From Metallosphaera cuprina Ar-4 (GTDB taxonomy: Archaea > Thermoproteota > Thermoprotei_A > Sulfolobales > Sulfolobaceae): DNA of 64,000 nt. The notes below the pieces were generated by a model. That model was given only the letters and a program-made list of their open reading frames with translations, had not been told where the DNA came from and did not search any database. Where the stretch lies: contig NC_015435.1 in NCBI RefSeq assembly GCF_000204925.1, positions 947,160 to 1,011,159 of the forward strand. Direction: 5' to 3'. Below are positions 44,001-55,711 of this stretch, piece by piece (position 1 is the first letter of the stretch; each line of letters opens with the position of its first letter). Position numbers and translations under genes: made by a program.

Positions 44001-47000
44001 CTACGTTGAGGGAGAGCCGGAGACTGTCGACGTTTTCTATGACCTTTCAACTCCATGAAGGATTCTACAAAAATTTGACAGAGGTATGTAACTATCTGCC
44101 TCATCTAAAACTTTCAACTCCATGAAGGATTCTACATAAAGTATCCACTCCACATCTCTGAGATCTTCATAAAGCACTTTCAACTCCATGAAGGATTCTA
44201 CAAAGATGGAACTCATAAAATGGCTTATGGGGCTTTTTCACTTTCAACTCCATGAAGGATTCTACGATGATGAAGTATTAACACAGAAGTCAGAAGGTGA
44301 GGATCTTTCAACTCCATGAAGGATTCTACTGGATTTAATATAACTGTCCCTCCACAGAGTGGAATAACTTTCAACTCCATGAAGGATTCTACGTAATGCC
44401 ATTGCAGTACGTGTTTCAGCCTCAAGGTACTGCTTTCAACTCCATGAAGGATTCTACGAGAGGAAGATGTGGGGCAGAGTGAGATAATTGCTTCAGACTT
44501 TCAACTCCATGAAGGATTCTACAACGTACATCTCGAACAGTTTCAGCCTGGGCATGATCCCCTTTCAACTCCATGAAGGATTCTACCTATCTCGACCACA
44601 CCGAAAACCACGACAACACTATAACCTTTCAACTCCATGAAGGATTCTACAGCCACTTATTCGCTTACTTTAGTGCCAGTGCGACTTTCAACTCCATGAA
44701 GGATTCTACAGGGATACTCAAAAAGTAGCATAACAGTTGGGTAGAGCTTTCAACTCCATGAAGGATTCTACCTGCACCTTCTGCTTCTACTACCTCTTCT
44801 TCATCTTCTGGCTTTCAACTCCATGAAGGATTCTACCTAACAACTTCATGGGGTAGTAGTGATGATAAAGTGTTAACCTTTCAACTCCATGAAGGATTCT
44901 ACACATGTCCCCAATAATGACCCTTTCTATCGTAATCACGTTCCTTTCAACTCCATGAAGGATTCTACAAGCATTTGAAGCTCATAGCCCTCTATCTTGC
45001 TTTTTCTCTTTCAACTCCATGAAGGATTCTACGGGTATCCTGATCTGGGTGTCTACTTGATTGGGGGACTGTGCTTTCAACTCCATGAAGGATTCTACCT
45101 AACTTGAACTAAATTTAACGCATTTTCGGGTACACCGCTTTCAACTCCATGAAGGATTCTACATGCAAATGCAATAATATATTATTCACAATTAAATCGT
45201 CTACTTTCAACTCCATGAAGGATTCTACCTAATTACTGATAACCCAATTTTGAATTTGATCTTAAATACCTTTCAACTCCATGAAGGATTCTACCTGAAC
45301 AGATAGCATTATAATCTAATAATAAAATACTTTCAACTCCATGAAGGATTCTACTCATGTACCCGGACGGGATACCAGACAAGATCTCTACGACTTTCAA
45401 CTCCATGAAGGATTCTACATTGATATTTCTTGTCCTGGCTACTGTCAAGCTCCCATCTTTCAACTCCATGAAGGATTCTACAGAAGTACACTTCGATAGT
45501 TATAGATACCCTCCTTCTCCTTTCAACTCCATGAAGGATTCTACGAGAAACTTAAAGTTAGGTGGATCTGGAGACATAGCAATGGCTTTCAACTCCATGA
45601 AGGATTCTACTGATTTAGTTAATGACAAGAAAAGATGTTTAATATCAGCTTTCAACTCCATGAAGGATTCTACAAGAAGAGAGTGGAGAGAAGGAAAAGA
45701 AGTATAATATATATAATACTTTCAACTCCATGAAGGATTCTACGGGGACTTAAATGAGAAAGATTTTTTTCATCATGATCTTTCAACTCCATGAAGGATT
45801 CTACTAGATTGGGATGAGCAAAGTATTTATTTAAGATTAGATAACTTTCAACTCCATGAAGGATTCTACCACTTGTGGTTAATTATGATTGTATAAATGG
45901 CTTCATCTTTCAACTCCATGAAGGATTCTACAAATCAAACTCTACCTTCGTGGGTAAAGGCGAACGACGCTTTCAACTCCATGAAGGATTCTACAGGCAA
46001 CGATATTATCGTCATCAATACGGACAGGACACTTTCAACTCCATGAAGGATTCTACTTCTTTATTTTTCTATGTGGTACCAATTAGGGCTGATTCTTTCA
46101 ACTCCATGAAGGATTCTACAAGAGGAAGAGAGTGAGGATTTTGTAGTGTTAGGATTGGCTTTCAACTCCATGAAGGATTCTACAGGAATGCTGAAAATAG
46201 AGATGGACAAGTCTTTAGTTGGAATCCTTTCAACTCCATGAAGGATTCTACTTCACGTTTACTACACAACGTTTAGCAGAATAGGAGAGACTTTCAACTC
46301 CATGAAGGATTCTACTCATATATTCTGTTATATATGTAGTATATACCCACAGCCTTTCAACTCCATGAAGGATTCTACATGACGTATGGTAACACTCCAC
46401 TAGTTGAGGGTGTAAACTGCTTTCAACTCCATGAAGGATTCTACTTTCACACTTGTTAACAAGATAACATTCAAAACATTCATCTTTCAACTCCATGAAG
46501 GATTCTACGCTATAGGTAGTGTGATAGCCTGAGGGAACGTGTAGGTGTCTTTCAACTCCATGAAGGATTCTACTCAGTGTCGCTCACCTCGAACACAACG
46601 TTCTTACCGTGTTCTTTCAACTCCATGAAGGATTCTACTCTTCTGTTCCGCCCCACACTCACCTGACAGGAACTTTCAACTCCATGAAGGATTCTACTTG
46701 CTATCATCAACTCAGTGAAAGTGAATTATATTATGTTCTTTCAACTCCATGAAGGATTCTACAATGAAATCATGAAAGTTAGACTTGAAGTTGATGAAAC
46801 TTTCAACTCCATGAAGGATTCTACTGGGCGAGAGGGTGCGCCTCAACACGCCTTAGAGCGTGCTTTCAACTCCATGAAGGATTCTACTACGTTGATTGAA
46901 ACTATTGGTTTTTGGGACATAAGAGCTTTCAACTCCATGAAGGATTCTACCTAAAGGATATCAAATACATATCTACTATAAAGGATGGTACTTTCAACTC

Positions 47001-50000
47001 CATGAAGGATTCTACGGTTTTAATACTAACGGAAGTGAACTAGCGGGTAATGCGCCTTTCAACTCCATGAAGGATTCTACAAAAAAGACTTAAATATCAA
47101 CTAATTGACAACTACTATCCTTTCAACTCCATGAAGGATTCTACCTTCCTCTCTATTTAACTGTGGGTCTCTCTTATTTTTACTTTCAACTCCATGAAGG
47201 ATTCTACGGAGATGGATGGGGATAGTGTTTTTACCATCTTCTGATGACTTTCAACTCCATGAAGGATTCTACCGAACCCAACGTTAACATGCCCACTTGC
47301 ACTAACTAAATCTTTCAACTCCATGAAGGATTCTACCAGGTTTGCCAGGTCTGGGGGAAGACTTACATGGCTACAAGATCTTTCAACTCCATGAAGGATT
47401 CTACTTGATATGGCTAATGATGTAATGAAACAAATAGAAGAAAACTTTCAACTCCATGAAGGATTCTACATGATAGTGGTGATTAGGTAATGTTTTTCAA
47501 GCCTCAGATCTTTCAACTCCATGAAGGATTCTACAAGTGAGTTGTTGAGTGCGATAACCTCTGTTGGTCACTTTCAACTCCATGAAGGATTCTACTGAGG
47601 AGGGAGTGAAGGCGACCTACGAGTGGCTGAACTTTCAACTCCATGAAGGATTCTACATAGATATGATATATATAACTAGTAGTGTAAATATAATCAAACT
47701 TTCAACTCCATGAAGGATTCTACTATCAATGTTACCTATCTTTTCCCTAACGTAAAGTATAGCTTTCAACTCCATGAAGGATTCTACAAAAATTAAAATA
47801 GAAGAATCCTGAAGGGTTAAAATTGTTCTTTCAACTCCATGAAGGATTCTACAAAGGTATAACGTAACCGTCTACAAAATCGCCTTTCTCTAACTTTCAA
47901 CTCCATGAAGGATTCTACTTCAAGAGAGTATAAAGAAATTCAAGAAGAGATCACTTTCAACTCCATGAAGGATTCTACGTATTTAAACCACTAGAATACA
48001 GTTTAAACTACTTGCTACTTTCAACTCCATGAAGGATTCTACTTAAACGCGGGGCAAACCAACAACGGCCAAGGAGGAAACCCTTTCAACTCCATGAAGG
48101 ATTCTACTCAACAAACGTACAGGCTATCCCGTGGACGATAATGAGCTTTCAACTCCATGAAGGATTCTACAAGCTTTTCCAATATTTTCCAATTTTGTGA
48201 AAACTTACTACTTTCAACTCCATGAAGGATTCTACTATACATATTTTTTGCAGACTTAACGCCAAACATCACATACCTTTCAACTCCATGAAGGATTCTA
48301 CGAAAAAGATATAATAGTGAATATTGAAGTAAAAGCTACTTTCAACTCCATGAAGGATTCTACTCACTATAAAAACTAGGATAACTCCAAACGTTTTAGA
48401 TACTTTCAACTCCATGAAGGATTCTACGAACGTGTAGGTGTAGTTAGTACTACTAGACCCAACCGTGACTTTCAACTCCATGAAGGATTCTACACAGTTA
48501 AATGGAATAAAAACCCATTCAATGTTAAATTTGTCTTTCAACTCCATGAAGGATTCTACCTTAGTAATCTACGTTGTAGCTGGGCACGCGTACAACGACT
48601 TTCAACTCCATGAAGGATTCTACGATGGATTCCAGAGAAAGAGATGATAATGTCAGAAGATGCTTTCAACTCCATGAAGGATTCTACGGGCAAATAATAT
48701 GCAAAGATGAAACAATAACAGATCTTGCTTTCAACTCCATGAAGGATTCTACTACTATAATGACGTTGAGTATCTTGAGATACCGAAAAACTTTCAACTC
48801 CATGAAGGATTCTACTTAATGTAATAATGAATACAGTAAAAAGATTCAATAAGTCTTTCAACTCCATGAAGGATTCTACAGGACTTAGTCAAACGGATTG
48901 AACAGTGTAAAAAGGAGCTCTTTCAACTCCATGAAGGATTCTACGGGAATTACTTGAGAAACAGATGGAAAAGTATGAGAAACTTTCAACTCCATGAAGG
49001 ATTCTACGTGCTACCCGTTCCCGTCACTGCCGAGACGTCAGTCAATAGCTTTCAACTCCATGAAGGATTCTACGTGCATAGAACTGTTTGAGTTTCCTAA
49101 CCGCTAAGTACAACTTTCAACTCCATGAAGGATTCTACAAAACCCCACCACAGGGGGTAAAACTGTGGATGAAGTAATCTTTCAACTCCATGAAGGATTC
49201 TACCTGGTAAAACCTCTCTACCGCATACCTCAACTTTACTTCACTTTCAACTCCATGAAGGATTCTACATAAATCTGAGATGAGACTATGACAAGAAGTG
49301 ATATATTCCTTTCAACTCCATGAAGGATTCTACAAGAAGATGAAGGTGAGTGAGAAAAAGTTGCGGGATTACTTTCAACTCCATGAAGGATTCTACTCAA
49401 TTCTTCTATTGGCAGAGGGGGGTAGGGGGGGGCTCTTTCAACTCCATGAAGGATTCTACACCATTATCTAAAGGGTAGGGTTGACTTGGTTATTGACTTT
49501 CAACTCCATGAAGGATTCTACGAGATCATTTTTATGTAGATGGAGAAGAGAAAAATTCTTTCAACTCCATGAAGGATTCTACGAGCTATTGCCAGTAACA
49601 GTGTACGTATAGGATTCTAGTCCCTTTCAACTCCATGAAGGATTCTACATTTTAAGTGTTTTCGCTACATTAGAGGTAAAAGACTATACTTTCAACTCCA
49701 TGAAGGATTCTACTCAGCTTCTCCCTCGAACATGGTAAGCATGATATTTAATCTTTCAACTCCATGAAGGATTCTACCAGGATTCAAGAAACAGATTGAT
49801 TATAAAGTTGGAACTTTCAACTCCATGAAGGATTCTACCTTCGTCAGTAAACGTCGTCGATTCATGTAACAAGTCAATTCTTTCAACTCCATGAAGGATT
49901 CTACTGTTTAGGTGAGAAGATTGTCTTTCACATATAGGCCTCTTTCAACTCCATGAAGGATTCTACATGAACTGGCCTAGACCTGACCCCTGATGATGGA

Positions 50001-50225
50001 ATCTCCTTTCAACTCCATGAAGGATTCTACATAAAGGGGGTTACCATCAAAGTGCTCTCTGATGTTGTCTTTCAACTCCATGAAGGATTCTACTCAAAGG
50101 GATAATGGCATATGATAGTGAAGCATATGTTACTTTCAACTCCATGAAGGATTCTACCAGGACTATCAGGACTACCCAAGCAGCGCTTGGCCTTCAGCTG
50201 CTTTCAACTCCATGAAGGATTCTAC
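38049..50225 (-). CRISPR. CRISPR array 1, about 190 repeats
   Basis: The 25-base repeat (plus strand: begins CTTTCAACTCC, middle ATGAAGG, ends ATTCTAC) occurs about 190 times by hand count with spacers of about 35-43 bases. The two leftmost copies (38049, 38110) are degenerate while those at the right are perfect, so new spacers enter at the right, next to the leader at 50226, and transcription runs leftward. Point variants exist (e.g. ATTTTAC at about 40785, a terminal A at 40144). Spacers at 39580 and 39640 are identical, as are those at 41107 and 41172. Repeat type and nearby csa1 suggest subtype I-A usage. This is among the longer arrays one sees in archaea. Confidence 0.98.
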
Positions 50226-50672
50226 ACTTCAATTTATATATTTCTCACCTCTACTCTCTCCTTTCTTAATAATAAACTTGACGAGTCTCCCCTCATCTCC
50301 CCTCTCGACCTTCTCTCCTAGTATTTTACCTCAGGCTTTTCGGTCGCATGGTCCCACCCTTATTTTGAAAGAGATCTCTAATTTATAAACGTAAAGTTTA
50401 CGAGATGATTTCGTATCGGTCGCATTGAGACTAGAACCAAGTCAGCGCTAATTTACGCTCGTCTTAACCTATTATTTTTCGATCTCATTGAGTTCGAGTT
50501 ACTAAGTTAGTAACGTGAGGTGAAATCCTTTTCGACCTTGACGTGGAGGAAACAGCTCACTTTTCACCTCAACGTTTGAGTTATCTATATAAATGAACTT
50601 ATAAATTCGATCAATCTTCGCGTTGAACGAGCGCTTGAAACTGATAACTTTTTCATCTCGTTTTAAATCCTC
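50226..50672 (-). promoter_or_regulatory. CRISPR leader of array 1 (447-bp inverted copy)
   Basis: The sequence from the last repeat of array 1 up to 50672 is, base for base as far as I can see, the reverse complement of 59024-59470, the leader of array 2. It begins ACTTCAATTTATATATTTCT next to the repeat, giving a TATA-type element reading toward the array. Its outer end (GTTTTAAATCC, about 50660-50670) lies 20-30 bases before the cas1 ATG and can serve as the cas1 TATA box. Leader and cas1 promoter therefore share one block. Confidence 0.9.
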
Positions 50673-50690
50673 TGGGTAATACCATTTCTC

Positions 50691-51581
50691 ATGAAGAAGA
50701 TCGCCTTCGTAAAAGACTTCGGTGCGTACCTGAAAGTTAAGGAAGGGATGATAGTTTGCTCACTGAAGGATAGGGTGCTCTGGACCGTCTCACCGGTTGA
50801 GGTTCACTCCATAGTCGTTTTAGCTACATCCTCCATATCCTCTGAGGTCATTAGGTTGGCCAACGAGTACGGCATAGACTTAGTTTTCTTTAAGGGCTAC
50901 GAACCTATAGCTAAACTAATACCCGCAACCTATGGAGGTTCCCTCAGGGTGTGGTTGAAACAGCTGGCGGCTTGGAAGAGAGATAAGGAAAGGTACGCGA
51001 GGCAGTTCATATACGGTAAGCTTCACAATCAGTGGGTCACGCTGAGGTATTACGAAAGGAAGTACGGTATCTCGCTCAACGCAAGCGAAATAGACAAGTT
51101 GATGAGGGAGGTCCTGTTAAAGAGCACTGTGGAGGAAATAATGCAGACCGAGTCTGAGGCCGCTAAGGTCTACTGGTCTGGGATAAGGGCCCTCCTACCT
51201 AAGGAGTTGGGGTTCAAGGCAAGGAGAAAGAGAGGGGAGGCCAAGGACTTGTTCAACGTTTCCTTAAACATAGGTTACGGGATGCTCAGGAGGTCCGTTT
51301 GGGGAGCTGTGATCTCGGCTGGGTTGAACCCTTACCTGGGTTTCCTACATAAGGTTAGGCCAGGGAGGACCTCCCTAGTCTTCGACTTAATGGAGGAGTT
51401 TCGCTCTCCGTTCGTGGACAGGAAGTTGCTCGGGATAGCGAGGGAGAACCCGAAGGCCTTACAGGATAAGAAAACGGTGTACGGAATAGAAATTAAGGAG
51501 GAGGAGATATACACCCAGGCTAGGAGGCTCGCTAACTCACTACTTCATGGGGAGGAGTACAGACCATTCTTGGCAAAGTAG
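50691..51581 (+). CDS. cas1: CRISPR-associated integrase Cas1
   Basis: This 296-residue protein has the Cas1 active-site residues in place: E154 in [13 protein letters not shown]220 in [15 protein letters not shown] and D232 in [11 protein letters not shown]. The N-terminal beta domain ([20 protein letters not shown]) matches Cas1. With Cas2 it integrates new spacers at the leader-proximal repeat. The ATG lies 19 bases outside the duplicated leader block, and the cas1 promoter appears to be inside it. The gene overlaps cas2 by 35 bases. Confidence 0.97.
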   Translation: MKKIAFVKDFGAYLKVKEGMIVCSLKDRVLWTVSPVEVHSIVVLATSSISSEVIRLANEYGIDLVFFKGYEPIAKLIPATYGGSLRVWLKQLAAWKRDKERYARQFIYGKLHNQWVTLRYYERKYGISLNASEIDKLMREVLLKSTVEEIMQTESEAAKVYWSGIRALLPKELGFKARRKRGEAKDLFNVSLNIGYGMLRRSVWGAVISAGLNPYLGFLHKVRPGRTSLVFDLMEEFRSPFVDRKLLGIARENPKALQDKKTVYGIEIKEEEIYTQARRLANSLLHGEEYRPFLAK

Positions 51582-51870
51582 GTGGAAGGAAACGTTCTAC
51601 GTAATATTCTACGATATAACTGAGGACGGGGTTAGGAACAGGGTTCATAATTTCCTTAAGAAGAAGGGCCTGACTCCTGTACAGTATAGCGTTTTCTTTG
51701 GGGACCTCACAAGCTCTAAGCTGAGGGACGTGGAGTCAGGGCTCAGATTGATAGGTAGGGGAGCTAAGGAGCGCTTCAACGTCATGATACTACCTTTGAC
51801 CGAGGTGCAGTTCAAACAGAGGATAGTGATAGGAGAGGACGTAAAGGATGAGGAGAACGTGATATGGTGA
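51547..51870 (+). CDS. cas2: CRISPR-associated protein Cas2
   Basis: This 107-residue protein has a ferredoxin-like Cas2 fold: [20 protein letters not shown] with the conserved Asp after the first strand, [18 protein letters not shown], and the C-terminal strand [13 protein letters not shown]. The N-terminal ~13 residues come from the overlap with cas1; no later ATG exists before the first strand, so the long start is kept. It is the partner of Cas1 in the integrase complex. A 62-bp-period repeat begins 42 bases after the stop. Confidence 0.95.
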   Translation: MGRSTDHSWQSRWKETFYVIFYDITEDGVRNRVHNFLKKKGLTPVQYSVFFGDLTSSKLRDVESGLRLIGRGAKERFNVMILPLTEVQFKQRIVIGEDVKDEENVIW

Positions 51871-51912
51871 CAGGGTGGATCTAGATCTAGGTGATTTAGA
51901 TCTAGGTTAGGA

Positions 51913-52061
51913 TTAAAGCGCGATTTAAACCAGACGTGTACTGCCCTTGACGCATTTGAGAAGGTGAGTTATGTTTAAAACGCGATTTAAACTTGCGTTC
52001 GAGTTATCCTTTAGAAACGCAAATAAATCGTTTTGTCTAAAACGCGATTTAAACCAGACGT
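51913..52061. repeat. Three-copy direct repeat with an exact 62-bp period downstream of cas2
   Basis: The element TAAARCGCGATTTAAACC occurs at 51913-51937, 51975-51998 and 52037-52061. The common core CGCGATTTAAAC begins at 51919, 51981 and 52043, exactly 62 bases apart. Copies 1 and 3 extend identically through CAGACGT. The ~38-base intervals between them are unrelated to each other. The layout is CRISPR-like, but the repeat shares nothing with the array repeat. A weaker TAAACGCGA occurs at about 52109. Confidence 0.75.
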
Positions 52062-52216
52062 TAACACACCTATTTGGGGTGAGAGTTCGGGTGAGAAGTT
52101 TCGTGAGGTAAACGCGACAAAGAGGTACCAGAACCTAGAAAAGCTGGTGAAAAGTCTAGTGAGGAAGTAGGTGAGCTGATGATTCGAGTTGAACACGCCT
52201 GATAGAGTGAACTTTC

Positions 52217-52693
52217 GTGACGAACACAACGAAGTCCTCTGATTTTAAGTCTTGGACAACGTTAAGATCCCTTTACCCTACTAACTGGGAAAGCTCCTCC
52301 CGCTTAGAACCTACTGATCTCCCTTCAAAGGTGTTAGACGTTGTATTTAAGTTAACGTATAAGCTCAAATCTAAGAATGGTCGCGTTACGAGATGGTTGT
52401 CCTCCCTCCTTGGTGTTTATCACAAGCTCAAATCTGAGAGGAGCCTAACCAGTCTTACCTCCCTAGACGCGATAGGGGAAATTTCTGTCGATAATCAGCA
52501 TCTGAGAGAAGGATTTCGAGCCCGCTCATCACTCCACTTAGTTTCGGAGCCCGACGTCCTTGAACGGGTCACAAATCGTTACAGCCGTGAACTCGAGGAG
52601 CCCAAACTTCTCAGTGCAACATGGGAAGAGATAAAGACGGGCGTGAAAGAAATGAATAAAGCCCGGGACTTCTCAGTGAAACGCGGAACCTAA
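52217..52693 (+). other. Open frame of doubtful coding status within the 1.7-kb cas2-csa1 gap
   Basis: A GTG-started frame of 158 codons gives a Ser/Leu/Lys-rich protein with no recognised motif. It contains two copies of a KLKSxxR/N segment (from AAGCTCAAATCT at 52361 and 52424, 63 bases apart) and overlaps a second spaced pair (CCGGGACYTCTC at 52663 and 52727, 64 bases apart). The periodic repeats may simply have kept the frame open. From 52700 to 53555 I see no gene; a short open string near 53170-53340 on the minus strand is not assignable. Confidence 0.2.
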
Positions 52694-53555
52694 CTGTTCA
52701 GGTGACGATAGTACCGTAACGTGAGTCCGGGACCTCTCGGTGAAACCCAATGGTTCATAACTTGAGAACTTACCTAGGTGTGACGTGGGAGGAAATTAGT
52801 TGAGCGAGGCGTTAATTACAGTTTCGGAAAATAGATAAATCGCGTTAACCTGTACTGGAGAGTTGAACGCTGCCCCATCACGTGATGTCTAGGAGATCGT
52901 CGTCCTTAGAGGTTTTAGAAAGAAGTAGTCCATGAAAAGTAACCGACACCATCGTTGGATACCTCAACGCTCAGTTCTTTACCTTCACCAAGGAAACGTA
53001 AAGCACCTTGATGGTCTAGATGTTATTTCCCGAACCGGTGCAAAGACTGAAAGAGCGTTAAAAGGGGAGTACGTTAAGTCAGATTAAGGTAAATTGAAGA
53101 GAGCCTTCAGTTGGAAGAAGCGTACACTTAGCTCAGCGCTCAAATACAATCGGTAACCAGGGCAAACGTGGTTAATAGCCTAAGTTCACTCAGCTCAACC
53201 GCTTTCGCTAAGTTCGTTTTCACACGTGATAGCTATCTCTTCATGGCGTTTCCCGCAGCGAATCCCGATATGCCTACAATGAAGGGGGCGAACCTCCACC
53301 TTTCTCGCGCCTTAGTTATCAACAGTTTTGGGATCAATTAGGGTGGGCGCGAGGACCTAACTAAGGAGCTTCCTCAAGGCGTGTTGAGTAACCTAAGGGA
53401 ACTCGAACAGGTGAACTCAAACGTTGGCTCTACGTTACCGCCTGGACTCTAAGGTCCTGTAAAGGCGATTAAGAAACGACTAGATCAAGTGCACTGAACC
53501 CACTCTCGTGTTAAGAAGATAAAAAATATAAAAAACGCGAACGTATTATAATAAG

Positions 53556-54425
53556 ATGTTCTTTACACTCAACGACGTGCTACTACTTTCAAAGAGGTTG
53601 AGGTCGTTCCCCAGGTTGATCTCAGAGGAGCTGAGAGGGTGGAAATGGAGCGAACCCCCTGTCTACCCCTCCTCGAGCACTCTGCTTAGCGTCTCGGACC
53701 TAACTAACGGCTTCTGTGAGACCGGAAGGTTCATCTACCTGAAGAGCAAAGGACTCAAACCTGAGTTCAGACCGGGGATAAGCCTGATCCACGACGTCTA
53801 CGCATACTCCATTCAAACAATAAAGAGGATAATATATGAGGATGAACCTAGCGGGAACAGATTGAAGACTCTGATGGAGGACGAGTTCTACACCTTCTCG
53901 AAGGGGATTGAGGAGGCTGACAAGGTGAAAGCTCTCTGGAATTACGTCACTGACATATACGCAGCTGAGTTAGATAAGGTGAAGAGCAAGCCTTTCCTAA
54001 CCAAGGACTCAATTGTCTCAATGGTGATTCCTTTCTACGTTGAGTTTCCAATAGACGGCTCTCTGGTGGGACTACAACAGACCATAAGGGCGGACGCCTT
54101 CATTCCGCTCATCCCCATGATGGCTGAAATGAAGACAGGGAAGTATAGGAAAGCTCACGAGCTCGCGCTGATTGGTTACGCCCTAGCGTATGAGAGTCAG
54201 TTTGAGATCCCCATAGACTTCGGATATCTCTGTTACGTGAACGTGGACGGGGACAAGGTGGTGAACAACTGCAGGGTAGTACCCTTAAGCGACTCACTCA
54301 GATCTGAGTTCCTGGAGGTGAGGGACAGGGCCCTAGAGGCGATAGATAAGGGGATTGATCCAGGATTGCCCAAGAGGTGCGATCAGGACTGTCCCTTCTT
54401 GAAGCACTGCACGGGGGGAGCTTGA
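53556..54425 (+). CDS. csa1: CRISPR-associated protein Csa1 (Cas4-family exonuclease)
   Basis: This 289-residue Csa1/Cas4a protein is specific to archaeal type I-A adaptation modules. The N terminus has SVSDLTNGFCETGRFIYLKS with the first cluster Cys. The nuclease motif appears as QTIRADAFIPLIP followed by MAEMKTGKYRKAHELALIGY (the D...ExK pattern). The C terminus closes with CDQDCPFLKHC, giving the other Fe-S cysteines. It is thought to trim prespacers with Cas1, Cas2 and Cas4. The usual order is csa1-cas1-cas2-cas4; here csa1 comes 1.7 kb after cas2. An AT-rich AAAAAATATAAAAAACG just upstream gives it its own promoter. Confidence 0.93.
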   Translation: MFFTLNDVLLLSKRLRSFPRLISEELRGWKWSEPPVYPSSSTLLSVSDLTNGFCETGRFIYLKSKGLKPEFRPGISLIHDVYAYSIQTIKRIIYEDEPSGNRLKTLMEDEFYTFSKGIEEADKVKALWNYVTDIYAAELDKVKSKPFLTKDSIVSMVIPFYVEFPIDGSLVGLQQTIRADAFIPLIPMMAEMKTGKYRKAHELALIGYALAYESQFEIPIDFGYLCYVNVDGDKVVNNCRVVPLSDSLRSEFLEVRDRALEAIDKGIDPGLPKRCDQDCPFLKHCTGGA

Positions 54426-54837
54426 CTCCACGTCTGCGCCTCACCCTCAACGTTTCGTTGAGGTCCAGCTCTTCGATTTCCTGTCGAGAGTTACTCAAGG
54501 CTCGATTGAATTAACTCTTAACTGTTAGGATTCAACTTGAAACGTTACATCCTCTAGTTGGAGACCTAAGGTGTTCATCCTTAACTTCGAAGCGTCCCTC
54601 AAACACCTCCTGGTAGTGGAGATTTAGAGTGACCCACTCCTTGGCGGGAGATGGGAGGCGATCATGGACTTCTCATCCTTCTTGGGATGAAGGCCTCGCT
54701 CAGTAATGAAAGTTGAGGAGAACGAGTAGGACTTCCTTAATCAACTTCAGATGAAGGCCTATCCTAGTTACGCCTTTAATTCCCTCTCGTGAAGATAATC
54801 CAATAAAGGTTAAAAGTTTCTCGATCTATTTCCTATC
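54426..54837. other. Gene-free stretch between csa1 and cas4
   Basis: Nothing recognisable was seen on either strand. The last 50 bases before cas4 are moderately AT-rich and may contain a promoter. Confidence 0.4.
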
Positions 54838-55395
54838 GTGATAGATGGGACCTCCGTAAAGAACTACCTCTTCTGTGCAGCGATAATCAGACTACAGGAG
54901 CTCGGGTTCAGGGAGAGGACTACGGAAACCATGATAGAGGGTAGAGAGCTAGATAAGGTTAGCCTAGTTAACTTCCTCTTCGGGAAGGGAGTTAAGGAAG
55001 CGATTCGGAAGCCCAACCTCAGGTACAAGGACCTGGTGGGAGTTCCAGATTTCGTGCTAAAGTTCCCCCTTCACTTCTCCGTGTTGGAGATAAAGAACAC
55101 GAGTCACGTTAGCTTGTCTCACAAGGCTCAGGTTGTTTTCTACGCCTACCTAATGGATAGGTTAAACCTGAGAGTCAAAGACGGTTTCCTCTACTACGTT
55201 CCGATAAAGAGGTTGATAAGGATACCTTACACGGAAAGAGAGAGGGAATGGGCAGAGAGATTAATAAGGGGTGTAAATCAGGCCAAGAGAGGTAACCTGA
55301 AGGTAATTCAGACCCCCAACAAGTGCTTGAATTGCGGTTACTTTCCCTATTGTAAACCAAGGAGGGAGGGGAAGTTCTTCAAGAGGGAGTTCTGA
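54838..55395 (+). CDS. cas4: CRISPR-associated exonuclease Cas4
   Basis: This 185-residue Cas4 protein starts at a GTG. The first Cys lies in VKNYLFCAAIIRLQEL. The PD-(D/E)XK nuclease core reads LVGVPDFVLKF followed by FSVLEIKNTSHVSLSHKAQV (Asp, Glu-x-Lys and the QVVFYAYLM helix). The C-terminal cluster motif is CLNCGYFPYC. It processes 3' ends and selects PAM-bearing prespacers. It lies 412 bases after csa1, so the adaptation genes are not one tight operon here. Confidence 0.93.
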   Translation: MIDGTSVKNYLFCAAIIRLQELGFRERTTETMIEGRELDKVSLVNFLFGKGVKEAIRKPNLRYKDLVGVPDFVLKFPLHFSVLEIKNTSHVSLSHKAQVVFYAYLMDRLNLRVKDGFLYYVPIKRLIRIPYTEREREWAERLIRGVNQAKRGNLKVIQTPNKCLNCGYFPYCKPRREGKFFKREF

Positions 55396-55711
55396 GAAGC
55401 ACCTTGAGACAAATCAGGAGGTTATCGCAGTCCTTAAGAGGTCCAGTTTTGAGATCAGGTCACGTCCCTCAGGGAGGTAACGGGGTCGCAGATCGTCAGG
55501 GAGCTCAGCGCGTTGAGCTTAGAGTTCATGACTCGTTCTGAGCGAGTCGGGGGGTTCATCAACCTCGTTTAACTAGTCCTTCTCTCGATCTTAGGAGAGG
55601 GTTCTCGACACGATCTCGCCGCGATTACGTTAACGCTTCAAGTTGAGGGCTTTTACTTACCCCCGAAGGAGAACGCAGCGTTGAGATAAAGAGCGATAGG
55701 TTCGAAGACGC

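Noticed and set aside
38306-49000. Many open frames of 60-120 codons inside both arrays
   Set aside because: They are translations of the CRISPR repeat (recurring FQLHEGFY, NSMKDST, RILHGVE, VESFMELK) joined by spacers and are not genes.
51913-52061. Replication origin iterons
   Set aside because: No orc1/cdc6 gene or origin-box motif nearby, and the 62-base period is far longer than usual iterons.
52217-52693. A possible Csa3 or other cas gene in the cas2-csa1 gap
   Set aside because: No CARF or helix-turn-helix motif was found; the frame is better explained by periodic repeats, so it is listed only as doubtful.
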